Shown one piece after another: positions 11,585 to 22,194 of a DNA stretch of 64,000 bases. The stretch's first letter is position 1, and every line of letters starts with the position of its first letter. The notes beneath the pieces are model-generated. The model saw only the letters and a list, made by a program, of their open reading frames with translations, was not told the origin of the DNA and did no database searches. Origin of the DNA: Dryocosmus kuriphilus (lineage: Eukaryota; Arthropoda; Insecta; Hymenoptera; Cynipidae). The translations under genes and the position numbers were made by a program. The stretch covers positions 115,473,209-115,537,208 of the forward strand of contig CM076194.1 of assembly GCA_038277395.1 (NCBI GenBank), written 5' to 3'.

Positions 11585-11773
11585 TTTTATCTTTTATTAT
11601 ATTCTCTATATATGGTTGTTTGTGTTCTGAAACAAACCGCAGGATCTTATACACGATAATATATGTAAAAATATTAAAATAATTGATCAAGATTGAAATA
11701 TATGTTTGAAACTCTCCGTTCATTAAAATATTTAATAAGCCCCGAGTAAACACTGCAAAATTAAATATATCGT
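11585..11773. repeat. Dispersed repeat, copy 2 (pairs with 5178-5371)
   Basis: Same orientation and block order as the copy at 5178-5371, with small deletions. Confidence 0.7.
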
Positions 11774-11879
11774 ATACATTGTCGCCCGCAGGCGTCCTTC
11801 AATCATTAATTAAACTTTCTTCTCCTTTCCCGCTGAATCAAAAAGAAATTCCTTTTCAAATGTCATAACTTTTCCTGGT

Positions 11880-12120
11880 CCGATACCGCAACAATCGAGC
11901 CACACGACGGACGAAACAGCGCTCGAACTTGCCTCTCGACCAATCGAGTGGGCGATGGGTTTCCCGGGAATCACCGCTCTCACTACCGCGGCGAGCCCGA
12001 GACCGAAAAACCCCCTCTACGGGCCTCTACCCAATCACAGGGCCACCTGGACCCTGATTGGTGCAGCAGGGAAGGCCACCAGCTTCTATAAAAGGGAGGC
12101 ACGCTCGCAGCAGCAGAGCA
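11880..12120 (+). promoter_or_regulatory. GC-rich element with TATA promoter, split by a LINE
   Basis: Sequence composition changes to GC-rich after about 11880. A TATAAAAG box lies at 12087-12094. If the LINE is ignored, the sequence continues at 15483+, giving GCAGTTT about 33 bases downstream of the TATA box, which fits an initiator. The unit resembles the LTR-like promoter at 32437 in layout but not clearly in sequence. I infer an older retroelement or LTR fragment. Confidence 0.5.
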
Positions 12121-12645
12121 TCGTCCTTGATTCCGCAATGTCTTCGATGCCTGAAATTCTTTCACACGGCAAATTACTGCCATGCTCCATGGTCTTGCGC
12201 GTTTTGCGCTCGCAACCACGCCACAGCCTCCTGCACTTACAAAGACAAGAAGGCTTTCACCCCCACCTGCTTCAATTGTAAGGGTACACACCGTGCCACT
12301 TTTCGTGGATGCCCCAAGGTTCCCCGGAAACCAGAGCACAATCCTCAACACAAAAAACAACAACGCCCACAAACGCAACACACACCAAAGTCTTTTAACT
12401 CTTCAAACTCGCAAAACGCGCCCACTACAAACACACACAGACCTCAAAGTGTCCCCAGTTTTCCCAAACCTCAGCGTTCTTACGCTAGAACTCTTTCTCC
12501 AAACCCTGAACCTCAACTGACAAACCAAATCCACCCCTCACTCACCCCCGACCCATTAAACAATCCACAACTTCAACAGCTTTTTCGTGACTTCCTCTCA
12601 GTCTTCGCAACTGCCTTCCAACTCCCAAACTCTGGACGCACATAA
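12121..12645 (+). pseudogene. LINE ORF1 (Gag-like, three zinc knuckles), 5' truncated
   Basis: The frame enters from the flank without a start of its own. Three Cys/His knuckles stand in a row: CLRCLKFFHTANYC, CAFCARNHATASC and CFNCKGTHRATFRGC. They are followed by a Pro/Gln/Asn-rich tail to the stop at 12643-12645. This is the RNA-binding Gag-like protein of Jockey-clade elements. The stop lies just before the ORF2 endonuclease region. Confidence 0.8.
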
Positions 12646-15297
12646 AGATAAAATCACTTTACTCACATGGAACGCTAATAGTATTTCTGCCCCCAAGAGA
12701 CTTGAACTAACCCTGTTTCTTGGGGAGAAGGCTATTGACGTTGCCTGTATCACAGAGACCCACCTAAAACCTGAAAACAAACTTTACTTTCCAAATTTTT
12801 CTGTCTATAGAAAAGATCGTATTTCTTCCAGAGGCGGAGGTGTTGCACTCCTTGTTCATAACTCTCTCAAACACAAACCAATCAATACTGACTCATCACC
12901 CTGCGAAGTAACGGGGGTGGAAATCCTCCTTGACTCTGGTCCAATCCGTATCTTATCTCCCTACTCTCCCCCTCATATTAACAATATCTCTAAAATACCG
13001 GATATTTTCAATTCCAATACCCCAACGATAGTAGCTGGCGATCTTAACGCAAAAAACAAAGCCTGGGGTTGCTTAAAAAACAACCCGAAAGGTAAATCTC
13101 TTTTAAAAACTCTCATTCGACACAACCTCACCATGGAAGCGCCCCCGGTTCCCACTCACTTCCCTACTTCTTCAAAATATCAACCCGACATTCTAGATCT
13201 CTTCATAACAAAAAATATTTCTATTAACAAAGATGCCTGGTCGCTGCCTGTTCTGAGTTCCAACCATAACCCTGTTCTCATGGAGCTTACTGGTAACCCG
13301 GAACTCTCCCCTCCTTCTGAGTCAAAAATTGACTATCTCTACCTTAAATATCTCCTTGAATCTTCTCCTTTTAAATGCCTTCAGATCCGATCATCTTCCG
13401 AAATCGACTCAACAGTCGGTGCTCTCACGGAAGATATTCAAAATGCTGTTAAACTTGCCACCACAACCAAAGTTATCTCTCCATCCAATCTTAAACTACC
13501 TCCTGCTATCCTTCAACTCGTAAACAGGAAAAATCAGAATAGAAAGCACTGGCAATCTACCCGTACTCCCAGACACCGCCGCCGCCTGAATCGCTATCAA
13601 AAAGAGCTCAAATTCGCTCTTCAGTCTACTGACAACTCTTCCTTTGAAACTTATATTGCGGAAGCCGAACTATACCCTAAAAGGTGCTGGAAGGTAATTA
13701 AATCTCTTAGAAATAGAAAATCTCACATCCCCTCTCTCGTAAAAAACGGTCAATCTTTCTCTCTCTTGACGAAGAAAAAGCCGAAATCTTTGCAGACTCT
13801 CTTAAAACTCAATGTTCCCCTTTTCCCAGCCTTGACAAATTTACTTCTTTTCACGATGACATCTCAAAGACTGTACAAGACTTTACTGTGACGGACAATT
13901 ATTTCACTCCTACCTCTCCTAAAGAAATCCGCGACACAATTCGCTCTCTTCGTAACAGAAAAGCCCCCGGAAATGACGCTATTAGTAACGGAATACTTAA
14001 AATTCTTCCCCGAAAACACATTGCAGCGATCTGCACAATTATAAACTCAATGTTGAGATTTCATTACTTTCCTTCTGCTTGGAAGGAGGCTACAGTAATC
14101 TTTCTTCCCAAACCTGGTAAGCCTCTCAGCTCAGCTTCAAGCTTTCGCCCCATCAGCTTGCTCTGCACTCTCAGCAAAGTAGCTGAAAGCATCGTTCTTT
14201 CTCGCTTCGACGATTTTGTCTCACGAAACAACATTCCACCTGACTTCCAGCACGGTTTCCGCAAACGCCATGGAACAGCCCACCAACTTCTTCGCGTTTT
14301 CTGAATACATTGCCGACAATCTCAATAAAGGTAAGCACACGTCCATGCTTCTTCTGGACTGTAAGCAAGCCTTTGACAGAGTTTGGCACGACGGTCTCAT
14401 TTTCAAACTTATCCACTTAAAATTTCCTCATTACCTTATTGGCCTAATTAAATCTTATCTCTCAAACAGGAGTATTAGAGCTCGAGTCGGAAACTCCTTA
14501 TCGCAACCCCAACTTATCACTTCTGGTGTCCCTCAGGGTTCTAAACTTTCCCCTCTCTCTTCAACGTTTATTTTTATGACATTCCTGTCAATGATAAAAT
14601 CCTCACTGTTCAATACGCCGACGATGTTGGCTTTCTTCAATCTGCCAAGGTTATTAAACAATGTTCCTCTCATTTAAATAGATTCACCCCAGTTGCTCTC
14701 GATTGGTACTCCAGATGGAGATGTGAAATCAATAAAACTAAATCGGAAGCCGTCTTCTTTTCTCGACGCATTCGCACTCCTCCCAAGCTCCTCGTCAACT
14801 CTCTTCCCATCGAATGGAGTAATTCCGCAAAATATCTCGGCGTCATTTTTGACAAGAGACTCACCTGGTCCAAACAAATAATAGCTACACGCAATAAAGC
14901 CCTTGGAGCTTTTACGGCGCTTAAACCGTTCTTTAATAATCACACTGTATCTCGGGCCACCAAAGCTCGAGCCTTCAATGCTATAATTAGAAGAATTTGC
15001 ACTTACGCGATTCCAATATGGGGCTCTGCATCCCCAAACCGCCTATTAAAGCTCCAGGGGACTTACATGCGCCTTCTTCGCTCATCATTGAACATCCCCT
15101 GGTACATACGCAACAAACAGATCCTTGCCGAACTCAAGCTACCTTCCATTACCGAAGCTGCCCAAACATACGCTTCAAACCTTCGACTTTCCGTGCAAAA
15201 TCACCCAAACCCTAGCATCAACTCACTTGCAAAATACGTCAGTAAATCTTCTGACCGTTTTAGAAGGCCGTGCCTTCTTGTTTCGTCAAACCCGTAA
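12587..15297 (+). pseudogene. LINE ORF2: AP-endonuclease and reverse transcriptase, frameshifted
   Basis: The endonuclease starts near 12652 (LLTWNANS, ITETHL, GGGVALLV, GDLNAKN, SNHNPVLM). Reverse transcriptase follows: RKAPGNDAISN, FRPISLL, LLLDCKQAFDRVWH, GVPQGSKLSPL, YADDV and YLGVIFDKRLTW. Frame changes occur near 13,760, near 14,290 and near 14,570, so the protein is not made in one piece. The open frame overlaps ORF1 by 59 bases. I see no obvious ATG ahead of the endonuclease, so the start is undetermined. Ends at a stop 15295-15297, followed by a ~130-base 3' UTR and the tail. Confidence 0.8.
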
Positions 15298-15426
15298 TCC
15301 TTTCTTCTCTTTCCGTGTTTCGCTTCTAGCGCGAGTGTCCCTGCAGTTCAACTGTCTTGGGCCACCATCCTCCGCCCGTCTCATCTTTGGTTCATAACCT
15401 CAAGGTTGGTAACCATTCCTCGACCC

Positions 15427-15482
<56 letters not shown>

Positions 15483-15483
<1 letters not shown>

Positions 15484-15776
15484 AGCAGCAGAGCAGTTTA
15501 CCTCGCGCATCAAAAGGCGAAACTACGCTCCTCGAAAAATCGAGAGACCCACATCGACGTCTAGGATCGTCCCTTCGCAGCGGTCCCAACGCAGTCCAAC
15601 ACCAGCATCCCACACTCCGGACCCCCCCCCCCCCCCCCCCCCCCCCGCAGGGATACCTACCCTTCCACGGGGGAGGAACTACGGGGGATTAATTCTTGTT
15701 ATCTCAACATGATAGAACTCCACACCGGCTCCACGGACCACTTAACAGGCGGCAAGTAGCCCCCCCCCCCCCCCAC
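15483..15776 (+). other. GC-rich element, continuation after the LINE, with poly-C tracts
   Basis: Continues the unit broken at 12120. Two long C runs lie near 15625-15646 and 15760-15774. No supported coding frame. Confidence 0.5.
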
Positions 15777-16008
15777 TTTACGAAGCTGCCTCTGGGGACC
15801 TCTCGAAGAAGTGCGTCTTTACGAAGCTGCCACTGGGGACCTCTCGAAAGAGTGCGTCTTTACGAAGCTGCCACTGGGGACCTCTCGAAAGAGTGCGTCT
15901 TTACGAAGCTGCCACTGGGGACCTCTCGAAAGAGTGCGTCTTTACGAAGCTGCTACTGGGGACCTCTCGAAAGAGTGCGTCTTTACGAAGCTGCCACTGG
16001 GGACCTCT
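15777..16008 (+). repeat. 41-bp tandem repeat, about 5.7 copies
   Basis: Units start with TTTACGAAGCTGCC at 15777, 15818, 15859, 15900, 15941 and 15982. They are nearly identical (single changes such as CTCTGG for CACTGG). Because 41 is not a multiple of 3 the reading frame rotates from copy to copy, and all three plus-strand frames are open across it. Confidence 0.95.
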
Positions 16009-16250
16009 AAGGAGGGGGAGTCCTTATCTGAAGCAGTTCAAGGGGACCTCGCGGATGCGAGCGGGTCCACGTGTTGCAGGAAGGGTACGTTTCCCCAGGT
16101 GAGAAGGAACGACCAGCATTATCAGTGCCTATCCCAAACCCGCCCTGCGCTCCCCTCCCTAGTGAACCCTCTCACCCCCCCCCCCCCCCCCCCCCGGTCA
16201 GTGAAGCGCGGTCGCAGTGTTCACGGGAACGAGGCACATGAGTGACATAG
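16009..16250 (+). other. End of GC-rich element with third poly-C tract
   Basis: GC-rich sequence with a C run near 16176-16195. Composition returns to AT-rich at about 16250, where gene A of copy 2 begins. Confidence 0.45.
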
Positions 16251-16251
16251 A

Positions 16252-17830
16252 TTGGTTGAACAAATCAGCGCATTGTTCCCAGAGTTGGACAAAGATCTTT
16301 TGTACGTTCCTTATAACTCTGGCGAATCTACACTAGGATCTACAGGCCACTCTGGATGTTTATACAATGAGTATAAATTGGTTAGAAAATACTTAAGAGA
16401 AGCAGGGATCATAGAATCTTCAGGCAATAAGCAGAAGACAATCATTAAAAATCAAAGACTAGGTAAGAAGAGACTCGTGCTACTGTATTGTATTATTTTC
16501 ATGACAGAAACTTCAATATCACTATTTTTTAATTTTCCACAGAACTAGGGTCACAGTTTCATTATTTAGATCCTGACCGATTTAAATATCAGTTTTCCGA
16601 AGTACAAATTGTTTGGGACAAAACTTGGCCAATCAGATTCGAGAAATTACAAATTTCTAAGAAATCAATCCCAATCAGTTTAGAATGTTATTTTAAAAGT
16701 TTGCCCTGCGTGCGACCACCAATTGAAGGATTAGAATTGGTAAGAAATTTAATATACTATTATAATTTTTTAATTTTGCCATGACATTAAAACTCAATTC
16801 AATATCATTATTATGTTCGTTCAGCTTTAAGGAGATTTTAATAGAGTAATTATTTATTTGAAAAGTAAGCAATCCTCGAACGTAAATGAAAATGCATCAT
16901 ATTACTGGGATAGATTCTCAAAAAAATGGCCAGAAGTAGTCAAACAATTGGTAGAATTCGTCAAATCTAGCGGTAAACCCGACGTCAAGTTACTATATGG
17001 GAAAAACACACAGCTGTTTGATAGTGGTAAATTCATTCGGTTATGATATTTAAATGTTAATGGAAAAGCGAGTATTGGATTTTTTAACCAGATGATCAAA
17101 AATTACTCGAGTGCGAAAAATATGTTTTTAAGATAATCAAATTTAGAGAAGAAAGAGTTTAATTTTTCATCATTTAGTTGGAGTCGCTTTTTTTTTAAAA
17201 GATATTTTTTTATACATTTTTCTCACGTGTAAATCTCTAATTTAAATTCAATTCTTTGCTAAAATTTGATTTAATTTTTATAGATACCTGTACCAGCATA
17301 GCAGCTTTAATAGAATTACCTAGTTGCACTTATCAAACTAAAACTATCGTGAAAAAATCCAATAATGAGCAAAATATAAACGTTGGTAACGTACCACATA
17401 ATCTACTAGATAATAGTAATGATGAAGAAGCAAAAAAAGCAAGAGAAAAGTTGATTAAGCAAAAAATAGGACAATCTTTTATATTACATGTACATGTACG
17501 TCCATAAAAATTACATAGGAAACTATTAATTTTTAATATTCGTAATAAATGTTATTATTAACTTTATAGGATGCAAGTAATTTAGATATTGAAAAAAGTA
17601 ACTTTCAAACATTCCTTGACAAGTTTGGTCAAGAGCATCATCCTTACGTGATCATATGTGGTGAATTAGAAAATATTTCCTCAACATATGTAGTTCTGAA
17701 TAAGGAACTTTACCCTTGTAACAATGCAATCGAAGCTGTTGAAAAGTGTTTTACGTTGTTTAGTAAGTCTACAACGATGGCCTTACTTATGCGAACAAGA
17801 ATGGTGTTTTATTTTGAAACGAATTTATAA
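16252..17830 (+). pseudogene. Two-gene transposon, copy 2: gene A (spliced, diverged)
   Basis: Exon-like blocks with GT-AG borders (donor at 16463, acceptors near 16542 and 17280). The first block (FPELDKDLLYVPY..., then a YKLVRKYL segment) corresponds in place to the GKLWNRY exon of copy 1. The last block, near 17640-17830, has PYVIICGE...YVVL... which lines up with LVIVGS...YVVIDD of the copy at 30.2 kb. Sequence similarity between copies is low, so this is a different subfamily or very old. Gene B of the same copy follows at 18.4 kb. Confidence 0.45.
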
Positions 17831-17839
17831 CATGAAACC

Positions 17840-18360
17840 GCTAAAGAGCTATGCATCTGTAAACACTTTATGTACAAAGTTGAATGAACAGAATAAGAGT
17901 TGAATATGAACAAAGGAAGTTATACTAAGAACTGTTCGGAACAAGAACGTTTTATTTAGTTTTAAAACATCACTTTATTTTCATATCGTATAATGGTACA
18001 AAGATTTTAACCGTGTTCATTAGAATAAATTAGACTTACCAGTGTCATATAAGTTTACCACTAGTTAAAAATTATTTACAGTGGAGTAATAGTTATTTGG
18101 ATTTTAAACATTGTGAAGAAAAAAAACAATTTTTTAACGATAGTATTTTCGTGATAAAAGAACAAAATTTTCATTAGCTGGTTCATTTTTTTGATCATAG
18201 AAATTAAAAATGGCTTCTTCTCTTAAAATCATCTTCGACAGTATTATTTTGACTTATATTCTTGCATTGTATGCCAATTCCCAATATCCTATAAAAATTG
18301 TCCAAGAATTTATAAATTTTTTTTTAAATAAATTTTATTAAATTTATTTATTTGACACAC
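17840..18360. other. Spacer between gene A and gene B of copy 2
   Basis: AT-rich, no supported gene. Confidence 0.5.
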
Positions 18361-18369
18361 ATAAAAGCA

Positions 18370-19924
18370 GATATTTCGATGCTTTAAAAAATGAACAACT
18401 TTCAAATACAACTGCTCATAGTATAAACAAGATTTTTGAAAAATACGGGTCAGTGTTTAATCCTCTGTCTACTGATGATAAAAGACAAGAAATTTTACGA
18501 AGAAAAGGTTTGCTAAGCGTAGAGCAAATTGAAATTGGCACACATTGTTATGAAAAAATTGTAAATAACGAAACAATCCTTGCTTTCAGACCTTTATATG
18601 GAACTTATGTCCCGTTGAGAAAAAGCTTGCAAGTTTTTCTAAAAATACAAAACGTAGGTATTTAATGATACGATAGCTTACATGAATAAATTAATGAAAA
18701 GTAGTTCTATTATTACTAATATAATACAGGGCGATCTGTGGTAAAGAAATTATATGAATGATCTCGTCGATGACATAGTTTTACCGTTTTTTTTATTTTA
18801 CGATGATTTGGAAACAAGCAACGCATTAGGATCCCATTCTGGTATTAACAAATTTGGCGCAATTTAAGCTTCGATAGCCTGCCTTCCTCCGCACATTGCA
18901 TCAAGATTGACCAGTATTTTATTTTCCACATTAGTATTCACAGGAGATAAAAAAGAAAGTGAAAATAAACAAGTCTTCAAAACGTTGATTGATGAAATCA
19001 ATTTTTTACGTCGCACAAGTATAGATATCGTTGTAAATGGAATTACTCGAGGTGTTAAATTTTAGCTAATATTGATCCTCGGCGACAACCTAGGGTTGAA
19101 TGGAATTTTAGGTTTCGTCGAATCTTTTACGGCTACATACCCGTGTCGAATCTGTAAAATGTCGAGAGAACAAATAATCAAGTCTGTTAAAGAAGTGCCG
19201 GAATTATTAAGAAATAATTCCAATCATGCCACAGATTGTCTTTTAAATGATAATAAAACGTACAGGTGTCAAAGAGCCTTGCGTTTTCAACGATATCGAT
19301 AATTTTCATGTAACCAAGAACATTACGGTAGACATGATGCATGATGTGTTGGAGGGTGTTTCTTTATACACTTTGAAAAACCTTCTAAAATTCTTCATTT
19401 TCACTAGAAAATATTTTATACTCCAAACGTTCAATGAATTAGTTAGTCGGTTCGAGTATGGTCCAACAGAAATTGGAAACAAACCCCCCAAAATTCCATC
19501 GCATCGTGTAACTGACGAAGACTCACAACTGAATTTATCGGCTGCTGAAAGTCTCTGTTTAACTAGATACTTAGGGCTTATCATTGGGCATCTTGTTCCC
19601 CAACAAGAAAAAAACTTCAAACCTAACGAGTATTGGATTTTGTATACTCTGTTACGCAAGATTATCGATATCGTTACAAATCTTCGAGTAAGAAAATGTG
19701 ATGCGATAGTATTAGAGTCATTGATAGTTAAATTTAATACATTGTACATAAAATTATTCGGTGGTCTTAAACCTAAGTTCCATTTCCTCATTCATTATGT
19801 GCGTCTCCTTTCACAAAATGGTCCTTTTACTGTGTATTGGACTATACGGTATGAATCAAATCACACAGATATCAAAGCTTGTGTTCAGTCTACTAGTTCT
19901 ATACGGAAAAAAAAAGTTCATTAA
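18370..19924 (+). pseudogene. Two-gene transposon, copy 2: gene B transposase relic
   Basis: Pieces in order: RPLYGTYVPL (near 18600), FYDDLETSNALGSHSG (near 18800), GDNLGLNGILGFVESF with CRICK (19080-19160), DMMHDVLEGV (near 19340), and GGLKPKFHFLIHY (near 19760). All have counterparts in gene B at 1803-4262. Several stops and frame changes interrupt it (for example TAA near 18741 and a change near 19260), and the zinc-finger start and C-terminus are missing. It is a dead relative of the intact copy. Confidence 0.7.
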
Positions 19925-20600
19925 ACTTTCTTGAATTATTTCAACAGTCGGGGATAGGAGCGAACTGTGAACACATTTTTTATATTTTGTATAACTTTCA
20001 GTATTTAATGTAGAAAAAGTCTGAAGTAACTCTAAAGAGTTCTGTAAATTTTATATTGAATCTCGAATTAAAAAAGTTCTATAAAGTGTATAGAGAAATT
20101 CATGAAAAAATGTTGAAAATTTTCGTATAAATCAGATTCGAGGTATTGAGAGTTTGTGATCACATCATTCTAAGGTCTAGTTCCCTCAGTTGAATTGAAT
20201 GTACAAAAAAATGCTTTAAAAGATGTTGAAAAATCTCATAGAAATTATATTTGAGGTATTGAGTATTTGTAAACCATTTTAGTGTAAGATCTACAGCGCT
20301 CAGTTCTATAAAATGTCGCTGCGTAGTCACCACTGCGCGCAGGTAAGATACATGTTAAAGACGAGTCGAAAGGAAAGCGGTTTTTTGAGCGAAAAGTCGG
20401 GTAATCGCGAATAATTCAGTGCGTAATCTAGTGTAATTATGCTGCCCTGATGTGAATTGTATGTGATTCAAGAAAGAGTACTGTAAGTATCTGACAAGTC
20501 ATTTCATAAAAATAGATTATGTAAACCTGATTATGCAGCAGTTAGTTCCGTTAGTTCGTTCAGCGAGAGGTTAGAAAATCACCGGGTATAAGAAGCGGCT
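19925..20600. other. No recognisable gene
   Basis: AT-rich; two loosely similar stretches (20060-20190 and 20200-20300) share words such as AGTTCTATAAA and GAGGTATTGAG.T.TTTGT, probably a decayed duplication. Confidence 0.4.
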
Positions 20601-20604
20601 TACA

Positions 20605-21063
20605 CGATAAGAACGCAAGGTCGATAAAATGTCTTCAAAAATTTGAATTTGACTCACAAATACCAAATCTGACCAATTTTCAATTCACGACAGGCGAAAT
20701 TCACAACAAAAACAACTTTTGAGTCATTATGTAAAGCATATCGATTCACTGATCCCAGCCGATCTGACGTAAGTAATTTGCGACAATGGCATCTAATTAC
20801 GCAAAATTAGATCAAATTTTCCGCTAACGACTGTAATTCAAGAATTCACTCAAATCTGGACGACAAGCAATCAAAACAATATTTTATATCAGTCGAAAAC
20901 TCGTCGCACAACGTAACGATTTGAAGGAATTTCAAGGAAATAGGATGACATTGTCGCAAATTACTTATGGCAGATCGGATGTGATTGGTGAATCGATATA
21001 CTTGACATTTGAGAGTCAAATTTAAATTTTCAAAGACATTTTATTGACCTTGCATTCTTATCG
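20605..21063. repeat. Foldback (inverted repeat) element
   Basis: The blocks 20605-20665 and 20739-20796 are inverted relative to 20946-21063. Shared words include GATAAGAA.GCAAGGTC.ATAAAATGTCTT, TATCGATTCAC and TAAGTAATTTGCGACAATG. The left arm has an extra piece of about 75 bases. A non-autonomous foldback MITE is likely. Confidence 0.75.
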
Positions 21064-22190
21064 CTTTCGGCACTTTTGGAAGTATGTCCGTGGTTGTAGA
21101 ATAATCTCCACTTTTTGAAGAAACCGATTGTAAATGATATCTTTTCGAAGATGGGATTTTCTTAGTTTTGAAAACTGGTGAGTTGAAGCAAAAAGAGTTT
21201 TTAATTCTTTTGGGGCGAATTTTTGCAAATTTGACAATTATATAGATTAGAATTCCTTTGTTGGAGGAACCTGGATCTGCCACTGTAACAAATATGTATC
21301 TAGGTACTATAAGTCTATTTAATAAAAGCTGATTAAATTTTAAAATAAATTAATATTAATTGTACAACACTTAAATTATATAAAAAAAACTAGACGTGAA
21401 AAACAACGTCAAAAATGACATAAAAAACGACGTCAAAAACTATTCCAATTCTTGACGTAATTGTTTGCCGTCGTTTTTTACGTCCTTTTCGGCGTCGTTT
21501 TTCACGTCAAGTTTTTCAATAGGGCAATGTGAATTAAATTTAGTTAAATGTAAGTTTAACACATAATTATTAAGATAAATCGCTTTTTAAAACATTAAGT
21601 TGATCACTTTACGTCGTTAGGATTGATTTCTGTATTAAAATTATGGCAGTAAATCCCCTTACGAAAAGAAGCTGATAATTTTCCCGTAGTTTTTTCGCAA
21701 CTACAGGAATAATAGGTAATAGATCATGCCTTTATTTAATTATGCAACATTAGAAATTAAAATCGATTCAGCTTTTCTCATGTCATATCTTATTTCATCA
21801 ACTCCAAAAAACAAAACAAGAAAATAAATACAGAATCAAGAATTCAACTCTTTAAATTGTTTTCAATGCAAGCCTTCTTGTATATGTAATTTCAGATATA
21901 CTTTCGTGCACTTAAATTATAAATTGGAGAATGCAAAAACCAATTAACAGTTTTTTTACAGGAAAAATAATGGCATTTATACAGGAAGAGGTAAGCAAGT
22001 TTGAAAATCTTTCTCAAAGTCAGTGTGCAATTGGACAGGTATAGCAGTATAAGATTTATTATTTTTTATAGCTTCTGGATTATGTTTTTTAAAATTTTTT
22101 TTTCAGTGTGAAACAGGTACAACAGCATCATTAATTGTATACAATTCTAACAAATATTAAGATTTTGTAATTAGGATGTATCACCTTGCT
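21064..22190. other. No recognisable gene, with an ACGTC hairpin
   Basis: AT-rich stretch. Bases 21389-21512 form an imperfect long hairpin: ACTAGACGTGAAAAAC pairs with the complement of GTTTTTCACGTCAAGT. Inside, AACGACGTC-like words alternate with poly-A/T spacers. A short minus-strand open frame at 21041-21283 has no family resemblance. Confidence 0.5.
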
Positions 22191-22194
22191 TGCA

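Larger units (their letters stand above)
12121..15482 (+). mobile_element. Jockey-type LINE, 5' truncated, with poly(A) tail
   Basis: Bounded by an exact 13-bp direct repeat CAGCAGCAGAGCA (12108-12120 and 15483-15495). It holds the 3' part of ORF1, the ORF2 region, and a tail of about 52 A (15430-15482). The insertion truncated ORF1 at its 5' end. The long clean tail and exact duplication suggest fairly recent insertion, yet ORF2 has several frame breaks, so it may have come from a defective source. Confidence 0.85.

Noticed and set aside
15428..15613. Minus-strand frame with a poly-Phe run
   Set aside because: Produced by the LINE poly(A) tail read on the opposite strand.
15696..16245. Repeat-peptide ORFs across the 41-bp tandem repeat
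   Set aside because: All frames are open because of the repeat itself; no start context or family supports a protein.
19306..19791. 161-codon minus-strand open frame
   Set aside because: Antisense of the transposase gene B relic, whose plus-strand residues match family motifs.
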